A stretch of 7,374 nucleotides of DNA from JAYOFM01 sp038117225 (lineage in GTDB: Bacteria > Pseudomonadota > Alphaproteobacteria > Rhodospirillales > Casp-alpha2), in contig JAYOFM010000146.1 of assembly GCA_038117225.1 (NCBI GenBank), positions 1 to 7,374 of the forward strand. Reading direction: 5' to 3'. Below the pieces are notes generated by a model. The model did not search any database, was not told the origin of the DNA, and saw only the letters and a list, made by a program, of their open reading frames with translations. Each line of letters begins with the position of its first letter. The stretch's first letter is position 1. The translations under genes were made by a program, and so were the position numbers. Positions 1 to 6,237 of this stretch are shown piece after piece.

Positions 1-106
1 ACTGGTATTCGACCGCCTTGAAACCGGCGGCGCGGGCGGCATCGAACCGGTCCAGAAAATCGAACTCCTGGAACAGAAACATCAGATTGGCTGCGAAGCG
101 CGGCAT
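1..106 (-). CDS. Hydroxypyruvate isomerase family protein, N-terminal fragment (runs off left edge)
   Basis: The minus strand from an ATG at 104-106 reads 35 codons without a stop to the window edge. The peptide begins MPRFAANLMFLFQEF and continues with FLDRFDAARAAGFKAVEY. This is the usual start of the Hyi/OtnI sugar-isomerase family, a TIM barrel of the xylose-isomerase-like superfamily; E. coli Hyi begins in a closely similar way (MLRFSANLSMLF). Family members isomerise hydroxypyruvate and tartronate semialdehyde or related 3-keto sugar acids in the cytoplasm. Only the first strand and helix are visible, so the catalytic metal ligands cannot be checked and the exact substrate is open. The ATG fits the family start. 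A GGAGGG stretch (123-128 on the opposite strand) lies 16 nt upstream, further than usual, and I see no in-frame alternative start nearby. The gene is divergent from hemN. Confidence 0.8.
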   Translation of the reverse strand, partial: MPRFAANLMFLFQEFDFLDRFDAARAAGFKAVEYQ

Positions 107-153
107 GGCAACGAAACTATCACCCTCCGGTCAAAGGTCCAGCGCAAGGTAAA

Positions 154-167
154 CTGATACAGGTCAA
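154..167. promoter_or_regulatory. Candidate FNR/FixK-type binding site upstream of hemN
   Basis: The 14 bases CTGAT-ACAG-GTCAA match the FNR/FnrL/FixK consensus TTGAT-N4-ATCAA at 8 of the 10 fixed positions, and both core half-sites (TGAT and TCA) are intact. The site lies in the 95-bp divergent space, centred at 160.5, about 41 bp before the hemN ATG. hemN is a classic target of oxygen-sensing CRP/FNR regulators in proteobacteria, so the position makes sense. The call rests on motif and context only. The neighbouring isomerase gene could also be affected. Confidence 0.5.
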
Positions 168-201
168 TGCCGATCGGCCACCAACGGCGCAAATTCGGCC
201 A

Positions 202-1584
202 ATGAACATGGTCAATTTACCAAATGTCACCCACTCTGCGCCTCCGACGCCTTGGCAGCGCTATGATCTCCGGGTGCCACGCTATACAAGCTATCCGACC
301 GCGCCACATTTTCATGCCGGCGTAACGGCGGCCAGCTATGGCCAATGGCTACGGCAACTGGATCCGAATCTGCCCCTATCGCTCTATTTTCACATCCCAT
401 TCTGCGCCGAGATGTGCTGGTACTGCGGTTGCCACAACAAGATCGTTAAACGTTACGATCCTGTACGGCGATATATGGATACCCTTCTGACCGAAATCGA
501 TTTGGTATCCAGCCGTATGCCGGCGCCCATGACCGTCCATCATTTGCATTGGGGCGGGGGCAGCCCTTCCATGCTCCGGGGCGACGACTGGCAACGGGCC
601 ATGGACCGGTTACACCAACGCTTTGACGTCGCCGGTGACGCGGAAATCGCTCTGGAACTCGATCCCCGCACGACGACGGAATCGTATGTAGCCACCCTCG
701 CCAGCGCCGGCGTCAACCGGGTCAGCATCGGTGTCCAGGATTTCGATGACACCGTGCAGCGGGCCATCAACCGACCGCAGCCTTTCGATGTGACGCAACG
801 CGTCGTCGACTGGCTTCGCGGACACGGCATCGACGCGGTCAATCTGGATTTGATGTATGGTTTACCGCACCAGACCGAAGCCTTGGTCCGCGACATGGTC
901 GATCAGGCAATGTTGCTGAATCCCTCACGCATCGCCCTGTTCGGTTATGCCCACGTTCCCTGGATGAAGAGCCATCAACGACTGATTGATGAAGCCGCCC
1001 TGCCGGACGCATTGGCACGGTGGCGTCAGGCGGAAGTCGCGGCCGAACGGCTCACTGAATATGGTTTTATCCGCGTCGGTCTCGACCACTTCGCCCACGC
1101 GGATGACGCGATGGCCCGCGCCGCTGGCGACGGTAAACTTGGCCGCAATTTTCAAGGATATACGACCGACCGCGCGGAGACGCTGATTGGCTTCGGCGCC
1201 TCTGCCATAAGCGGGATGCCACAAGGTTATGCGCAAAATTCACCCGCGTTGCGCGACTATGCACGCGCGGTCAGTGACGGACGTCTGCCAATCGCACGGG
1301 GTATCGCGATGGACGGTGATGATCGGCTGCGCCGTGATATCATCCAATCAATAATGTGCGATCTTGAAGCTGATATTCCCGACATATGCGCACGATACGG
1401 TAAGGCCGCTGATTTTACCAAGACTTGGGAAAAGTTGGCGCCGCTACGCGCGGACGGCTACATCACCATCGAGAACTCCCGTCTGCGTGTCACGGAGGCG
1501 GGACGACCGCTTGTTCGTGTCGTCGCAGCGGCATTCGATGCCTACCTTGAAAACGGTGCCGCGCGGCACAGTCAGGCTGTTTGA
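202..1584 (+). CDS. hemN: Oxygen-independent coproporphyrinogen III oxidase (radical SAM)
   Basis: HemN decarboxylates coproporphyrinogen III to protoporphyrinogen IX without oxygen, in the cytoplasm, as a late step of haem synthesis. The 460 residues match the length of true HemN. An N-terminal PRYTSYPTAPHF segment (26-37) is followed by the radical-SAM cluster motif C68-x3-C72-x2-C75. The additional Cys77 and upstream Tyr62 seen in E. coli HemN are also present. The SAM-binding glycine stretch HWGGGSPSML lies at 116-125, the ELDPR motif at 152-156, and NRVSIGVQDF at 172-181. The extra C-terminal HemN domain fills roughly 370-450. The full set of HemN signatures argues against the HemN-like paralogue HemW. 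No Shine-Dalgarno sequence precedes the ATG at 202, and a second in-frame ATG at 208 is an alternative start. An FNR-like box lies upstream. The 3' end overlaps the convergent ELM1 gene by 13 bp. Confidence 0.96.
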   Translation: MNMVNLPNVTHSAPPTPWQRYDLRVPRYTSYPTAPHFHAGVTAASYGQWLRQLDPNLPLSLYFHIPFCAEMCWYCGCHNKIVKRYDPVRRYMDTLLTEIDLVSSRMPAPMTVHHLHWGGGSPSMLRGDDWQRAMDRLHQRFDVAGDAEIALELDPRTTTESYVATLASAGVNRVSIGVQDFDDTVQRAINRPQPFDVTQRVVDWLRGHGIDAVNLDLMYGLPHQTEALVRDMVDQAMLLNPSRIALFGYAHVPWMKSHQRLIDEAALPDALARWRQAEVAAERLTEYGFIRVGLDHFAHADDAMARAAGDGKLGRNFQGYTTDRAETLIGFGASAISGMPQGYAQNSPALRDYARAVSDGRLPIARGIAMDGDDRLRRDIIQSIMCDLEADIPDICARYGKAADFTKTWEKLAPLRADGYITIENSRLRVTEAGRPLVRVVAAAFDAYLENGAARHSQAV

Positions 1585-2555
1585 CGCTCCGGCGTGGGAA
1601 GCAGACCGCGGCGGCGAATTTCATCGGCAACGTCTGCCGCGGGCATCAACGGCGCATGCGACCATTTGTGAATACGGTCACCCAGCGGGCGCGCATAGCC
1701 ACCGGCATAAAGCGCTTCGTGCAAGCGCCTGTGCTTCGGCGTAATCAAACCTTCTGGTGCGAAGATATATACGGGGCGTTCAACGGCACAGGCTTCGGCG
1801 CACATGGAAACGGAATCCCCGGTAACGACAACCGCGTCGGCGTAGGACAGATAAGCCATGTAGGGATTATCGCCTTCATCTCCCCATCGATAGACCGTGT
1901 ACGGGGCAGTTAGCGCATTAATCAGTATATCGGCGCAGGCACCACTGCGCCGGCTCGTCGTCACCAACAAGGAGCCGCCCGCCCCGACCGCCAGTGCCGA
2001 TGCCTTGGCCCCCAACTCACGCGCCATGTCAGCCGTGAATGCGCGGCACCGTGTACTGCCACCGACGATTAAAGCAATCCGTGGGCTTGGCAAATCATCG
2101 AAGCGGCCCTCCCAAGTGTCGCGGGCGGCCGCCAACGTTGTCTCGGTAAGGCGATGCGGCGCGCCAACTACCCGCAGGACATTGTCGCCCGGAATTGGGG
2201 TGTCATGACTTGGTTGAACGATAAGATCAAAATCGCCCGGCCCGGGATCCATGATTTGAACGAGACGGGTCATCCCGCCACTGAGCAACTTGATCGCTCG
2301 GGCGACCGGCGCTGTTCTCCGGCCAGCAGCGACAAGCAGTCTCGGCCAAGGCGGTCGTATAGAATCACGGCTAGTCGGTGAAAGTCCCGCCAGGGTTGCA
2401 CCCAATAGGGCGTTGGGTAGCCGCGCCAGTGGTCCATAGGTAAGTTCCCGTTCGACGAACGGTCGTCCCAATGCCTCGGCGATGCCCAACGCCTGCGAAC
2501 GATTTCCGGCGCGGTCATCCAAAAGGACCCAGATTGCCGCGTCAGACTCAATCAT
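1572..2555 (-). CDS. ELM1-family protein (COG3660/PF06258), putative glycosyltransferase
   Basis: This 327-residue protein has the signatures of the bacterial ELM1 family, often annotated 'mitochondrial fission ELM1 family'. Visible are LLDDRAGNRSQALGIAEALG (11-30), the central QIMDPGPGDFDLIVQPSHD (100-118), VGGSTR (164-169), VTTSRRSG (198-205), a DAVVVTGDSVSMCAEAC stretch (240-256) and YIFAPEG (263-269). The two-half layout, with a late 'G-D-S-x-S-M-x-x-E' segment, resembles GT-B glycosyltransferases. The biochemical role in bacteria is not established to my knowledge, and the mitochondrial name reflects plant homologues only. No signal peptide or membrane segment is apparent, so a cytoplasmic location is likely. 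The ATG at 2553-2555 overlaps the stop of the acyl-CoA ligase by 8 nt, with no clear ribosome-binding site, which suggests translational coupling. The stop lies inside the end of hemN on the opposite strand. Confidence 0.88.
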   Translation of the reverse strand: MIESDAAIWVLLDDRAGNRSQALGIAEALGRPFVERELTYGPLARLPNALLGATLAGLSPTSRDSIRPPWPRLLVAAGRRTAPVARAIKLLSGGMTRLVQIMDPGPGDFDLIVQPSHDTPIPGDNVLRVVGAPHRLTETTLAAARDTWEGRFDDLPSPRIALIVGGSTRCRAFTADMARELGAKASALAVGAGGSLLVTTSRRSGACADILINALTAPYTVYRWGDEGDNPYMAYLSYADAVVVTGDSVSMCAEACAVERPVYIFAPEGLITPKHRRLHEALYAGGYARPLGDRIHKWSHAPLMPAADVADEIRRRGLLPTPERQTA

Positions 2556-4081
2556 GAAGACCGCGATCGCCCATGTAGCGCGCTCGAATTTCCCGCTTCA
2601 GCGTTTTACCCGCGACGTTGCGGGGAAAGTCATCAAGAACCACGATGTCCTTCACGCGCTGGAACTTAGCCGCGACGCGCTGGTTAATCCAATCCTTCAA
2701 TAGAGTAGCATCGATTGCCGAGGCGGAGGCGCATACCACGGCACCGATCGGCACTTCGCCCCATTTCGGATCGGGAACACCGAATACGCACGCCTCGCAC
2801 ACGTTCGAATGGGTAACGGCGATTTCTTCAATGTCGCGAGGGTATATATTAACGCCGCCGGAGATGATCATGTCCTTCATACGATCGACGAGATACAGAT
2901 AACCGTCCTCATCCAAGTAGCCAAGATCGCCGGACCGTATCCAACCGTCGACGATGGTGCGTTCAGTCAAATCCGGTCGGCCGTGGTAACCGCTCATCAT
3001 CATCGGCCCTCGGCCGCAAATTTCGCCTATTTCACCCGCCGGAACCGTCCGACCTCCGGTATCGATGATACGCACCGCCCCAAACGGCATGGCCGCCCCG
3101 ACAGAACCAGTTTTGCGTTCCGCATCATCCCGATCCAACACGGTCATGAAGCCCTCGGTAATGCCATAGAGTTCATGAAACCGGTTCGGCAGCGCCGTCA
3201 TCAGACGCCGCTTGTGTTCAATGTGCAGCGGCGCCCCGAGGGATAATAACATTTGCAATGTTTTTAGCCGTTGTGCGGAGAATCGCGTCGACGCCATCAT
3301 CTGAANNNNNNNNNNGGGTGACGCTCTCGCGCTTGATCGTATCGATCACGGCCTCCGACTTGAACCCGGCCATCAACACATAGGTACAGCCAACAAACAT
3401 CCAGGGCATCAGCGTGAGGAACGATCCATTGAAGACGATGGAGCCGGCGTGCAAGACGACACTTTCCGGCGTCATCCGCCAGGCAGAGGCAAACTGCGTG
3501 CAATAGTGCCCGCGCACGTCGTGGCTGTGTACGATGCCCTTGGGGGCCCCCGTGGTCCCGCTGGAATAGATAATGTTGTAGGCATCATCACCGACGATTG
3601 CCGCATCAGGCGGTTCATCTGTAGGCATTTCGGCAATGAAATCAGCATATCCTACATACCGCTTATCGCTAGCTGTCCCGCCTTCGGAACTGATGATGAT
3701 CCAATTCCGGCGTGGAATAGATAATTTTTCCTGTCGCACTGCGTTCACCACGGGCAACAGATCGCCGCTCGCGAACACCATGGCGGCACCCGAATCCCGA
3801 AGCAGCGTGGCCAAGCCGGACGCCTGCAACAAAGGGCTCGTCGGCACGACGACGGCACCAATCTTCGCCGCCGCCCAATAGAGTTCCAACAGTTCGACAC
3901 AATTAGGTAACACGGTTGCAACCTTGTCGCCCTTGGCCATGCCGGCATGCCGGAGCGCGTGCGCCAACCGATTGACCCGCTTGTTGAAGTCGCGAAAAGT
4001 GATCCGCATGTCGCCGAATACGATGGCCGTATGGTCACCGCGATAACGCGCATGGCGCGGCAAAAGCGAGCCGATATTCAT
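2548..4081 (-). CDS. Class I AMP-forming acyl-CoA ligase (reading frame interrupted by assembly gap)
   Basis: This enzyme activates a carboxylic acid, probably a fatty or aromatic acid, to an acyl-adenylate and then an acyl-CoA. The 5' part (4081-3317, 255 codons) carries the ATP-binding P-loop YSSGTTGAPK at residues 172-181. The 3' part (3303-2548) carries YGITEG, SGDLGYLDEDG, the hinge region DRMKDMIISGGVNIYPRDIEE, and the C-terminal PRNVAGKTLKRE with the catalytic lysine following the glycine. The halves lie in different frames only because ten Ns stand between them. The residues on either side (ESVTH before, QMMASTRF after) match the family's continuous 'VTH...VPTQ' segment, so I read one intact protein of about 515 residues, the usual length. 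Substrate class cannot be decided. The start at 4081 fits the family N-terminus, although the ribosome-binding site is weak. It overlaps the ELM1 start by 8 nt. Confidence 0.9.
3306..3315. other. Assembly gap (10 Ns) inside the acyl-CoA ligase gene
   Basis: Ten unknown bases stand at 3306-3315. The flanking codons give C-N-N on the 5' side (His fits) and N-T-T on the 3' side. For one continuous frame the true missing length must be a multiple of three, so ten is a placeholder or a misestimate. From the usual spacing of this segment in acyl-CoA ligases I estimate about 24 bases. Confidence 0.9.
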
Positions 4082-4154
4082 TCTTGCATCCGATGCTCAC
4101 CGATGTTCAAGGCACGATATCCAAACCGTCGGGATTCGAATGGGATCAATTGCT
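4082..4154 (-). other. 73-bp space between sulfotransferase stop and acyl-CoA ligase start
   Basis: This short AT-richer stretch separates the TAG of the upstream TPR-sulfotransferase from the ligase ATG. I see no stem-loop followed by a T-run on the minus strand and no well-spaced sigma-70 pair. Read-through from the upstream gene is therefore plausible, but a weak promoter cannot be excluded. Confidence 0.4.
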
Positions 4155-6173
4155 CTATAGATTCGCCAGCGCACCCAAGTTGCTGGCATGGAGCCGCCAG
4201 CGCTCGACAGAATTGGAATAGAGCGGTTTTCTGACTTGCCAATTTGACGCCGTCAACACGGGCCGCTCATTGGCGTGGAAATTCAGACATTCGGGTTGCC
4301 ATTCCAGACCTACATGGGCCAGTAGACGCCGGCACTGCCCCTCCAGGTCGTTGACAACGTGCTCGTAAGCGACCTGCAATACTCGTCCCTCAAGATTGCG
4401 GCGCCAATGGTCCATCAGTCGATTGTGCCCACGCAATACATTGGCGATGTCGTCGAGGTCCGTAGACCACGGATGAGGCGCGGAAAAATTTTGAAAATAT
4501 GCGGAGAGCCCCGTGTCCTTCGGGTCGCGCGTGCAATGGATCAGCGTCGCCTCGGGGAACATGGCATGGATCATGCCAAGCATAAGGAAATTGAACGGCG
4601 TTTTGTCGGTAAAACGACGCGCCGCGCCCACGGCATCACCGACTGAACTCAGGTAACCCTCGGCGAACCGTGCCACGTCATCGAGGCCATAAGAACCGGC
4701 CCCCTCGGGGAAGTATCCCAATTGCGCGACTATTCCGTCGGTTTCACCGAGGCCAACTGCCTCGGGATGACTGGCGATGATCTGCTCAACCAAGGTTGTT
4801 CCGGAACGTGGCATGCCGACGATAAACACCGCGCGGGAATCACTTGAGCCACCCGCGCGTAAGCTCGCGATACGCGCCGTGTCAAAACCGGCAATAATCT
4901 GCTCGATCCGCTCGTCGAAGGCCGCGCGATCATGGGTTTGGCCTTGCCTCTCCTGGTCTTCGCGCCGCAACGTATTTCCTACCCTAAAGGCCTGAAAAGC
5001 TTCCTCATGGCGCCCCTTCGCATCTAATCCTTCACCGAGTGCGAAGTTGAGGCCGATACGGTCGGCAACGGGAATCCGTGAATCGTCGAGGGTTTGCGAA
5101 ATCGCATCCATGTCCGCATCGCTCATTTCGGCGCCAAGTGCCGACGCCAGATTGGCCCAAGCCTCGCCGTTGCCTGGCTGCAATTCGACCGCGCGACGGA
5201 AGGCCTCGACGGCGTCATTCAACCGACCCGCCGCCAACAGAACTACCCCCAGCCCCACGTGAGCGCCGGCGAAAGCGTCGTACATCGCGATGATGGCGCG
5301 ATACTCAGCCTCGGCGGCCATTAGATCACCGCCCTGAAACAGCACGCCCGCAAGGTTGGCCCGGGCGGCGATATAGTCGTCCCGTTCGCTTATGGCCCGG
5401 CGAAACGCGGCGACCGCCCCCGCCCTGTCGCCCTTTTCCCGCAAGACTTGGCCGAGACCGTTGTGGGCTTCAACCGCCGATGGGTCGAGCTTAATGGCAG
5501 CGCGACACTGAGTTTCCGCAGCGTCGAGATCGCCCGCTCGCCGTAACGCGACCGCCAGATTTGCCCGTACGATGGGATTATCTGGATCGCGTCGCGCCGC
5601 CTCCGCATAGGCTTCGACAGCCTCGATCTCACGCGCATGCTTGAGATGCAGATTCCCCAGTTGCACCCAGGCCTCTATCAAATTGGGATCGAGATCAAGC
5701 GCGCGTTGCAGCGCCGATAACGCTTCGTCATCGCGGTTCTGTGCCGCCAGGGCAACCCCGAGGCTGGAATGTGATACAGCCAGCGTATCGTCGAGCGACA
5801 AGGCGTGCCGTGACGACGCCTCGGCTTCCGCATGGCGGCCCGTCAAATTCATGATCACTCCGCAGTCGGCGTGGATGGCGGCGTCATCGTCATCGCCCAG
5901 CGCAGCCGTCAGCACATGATTGCCCGCGTCATCCAAGCGTCCGGTTCGGTAGCAGACGACGGCCAGCAGGTGCGATGCCTGTGGATGATCGGGAACATCG
6001 CGCAACGCGGCACGCAACTCGACCTCGGCGGACATGGTGTCATCGGCATCAAGCGCCGCGCGGGCCTTTTCCAACAATCCGGAAACACGTTCGACGAGCA
6101 CGCGTTTTTCTGCATCGCGGGCTCGGCTTTCCAATTTTTCGTCACGTCGACGGTCGCGGCGACTCACGGGCAT
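4155..6173 (-). CDS. TPR-repeat sulfotransferase (nine TPRs plus PAPS-dependent sulfotransferase domain)
   Basis: This 672-residue protein starts with a basic, charged segment (1-30). Nine tandem tetratricopeptide repeats in an exact 34-residue register follow (about 31-336). A linker leads to a Sulfotransfer_3/TPST-like domain (about 448-660). The 5'-phosphosulfate loop is FIVGMPRSGTTLVEQ (450-464). Glu477 sits 21 residues after Arg456, the spacing of the catalytic base in human TPST2. Lys524 lies in DKTPFNF. Arg549 and Ser557, eight residues apart, form the 3'-phosphate site. All the catalytic positions I can recognise are present. The domain transfers sulfate from PAPS to a hydroxyl group, and the TPRs probably hold a protein or glycan partner; the acceptor is unknown. 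No signal peptide or membrane segment is seen. I chose the ATG at 6173 because AAGGAG lies four bases upstream; a TTG at 6227 has no such support. It is a paralogue of the next gene upstream. Confidence 0.9.
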   Translation of the reverse strand: MPVSRRDRRRDEKLESRARDAEKRVLVERVSGLLEKARAALDADDTMSAEVELRAALRDVPDHPQASHLLAVVCYRTGRLDDAGNHVLTAALGDDDDAAIHADCGVIMNLTGRHAEAEASSRHALSLDDTLAVSHSSLGVALAAQNRDDEALSALQRALDLDPNLIEAWVQLGNLHLKHAREIEAVEAYAEAARRDPDNPIVRANLAVALRRAGDLDAAETQCRAAIKLDPSAVEAHNGLGQVLREKGDRAGAVAAFRRAISERDDYIAARANLAGVLFQGGDLMAAEAEYRAIIAMYDAFAGAHVGLGVVLLAAGRLNDAVEAFRRAVELQPGNGEAWANLASALGAEMSDADMDAISQTLDDSRIPVADRIGLNFALGEGLDAKGRHEEAFQAFRVGNTLRREDQERQGQTHDRAAFDERIEQIIAGFDTARIASLRAGGSSDSRAVFIVGMPRSGTTLVEQIIASHPEAVGLGETDGIVAQLGYFPEGAGSYGLDDVARFAEGYLSSVGDAVGAARRFTDKTPFNFLMLGMIHAMFPEATLIHCTRDPKDTGLSAYFQNFSAPHPWSTDLDDIANVLRGHNRLMDHWRRNLEGRVLQVAYEHVVNDLEGQCRRLLAHVGLEWQPECLNFHANERPVLTASNWQVRKPLYSNSVERWRLHASNLGALANL

Positions 6174-6177
6174 GGCG

Positions 6178-6183
6178 CTCCTT
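6178..6183 (-). promoter_or_regulatory. Shine-Dalgarno AAGGAG deciding the start of the TPR-sulfotransferase
   Basis: On the minus strand AAGGAG stands four bases before the ATG at 6171-6173. It is the clearest ribosome-binding site I found in the window, and it supports the ATG over the upstream in-frame TTG at 6227. Confidence 0.7.
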
Positions 6184-6237
6184 GGACATCGGGGGCCGAG
6201 GGTTAACGCAGCGCGCGGCCTTGTCAACGGCGCCCGC

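Noticed and set aside
1568..1580. ACAG-N5-CTGT inverted repeat at the hemN/ELM1 junction as a terminator
   Set aside because: The stem is only four base pairs and has no T-run on either strand.
1572..2555. A true mitochondrial-fission role for the ELM1 homologue
   Set aside because: The name comes from plant proteins. In a bacterium it marks only family membership.
2548..3300. A separate short ligase gene starting at the ATG at 3298-3300
   Set aside because: The family sequence continues upstream of this Met (Q before it), and the P-loop half lies just across the gap. It is the C-terminal half of one gene.
3218..3305. Continuation of the ligase N-terminal frame past the Ns, giving a tail that starts SDDGVDAILRT
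   Set aside because: It reads the wrong frame after the gap; the real continuation with all the ligase motifs is in the other frame.
4082..4154. A promoter before the acyl-CoA ligase, built on a minus-strand TTGATC element
   Set aside because: No -10 element is found at 16-18 bp spacing, and the downstream half lacks FNR symmetry.
5832..6206. Plus-strand open frames across the sulfotransferase, ligase and ELM1 genes
   Set aside because: They are antisense shadows of GC-rich coding sequence with no family resemblance or ribosome-binding sites.
6174..6227. TTG start at 6227 adding 18 residues to the TPR-sulfotransferase
   Set aside because: It has no ribosome-binding site, and the added stretch is unlike the rest of the protein. 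The ATG at 6173 has AAGGAG upstream.
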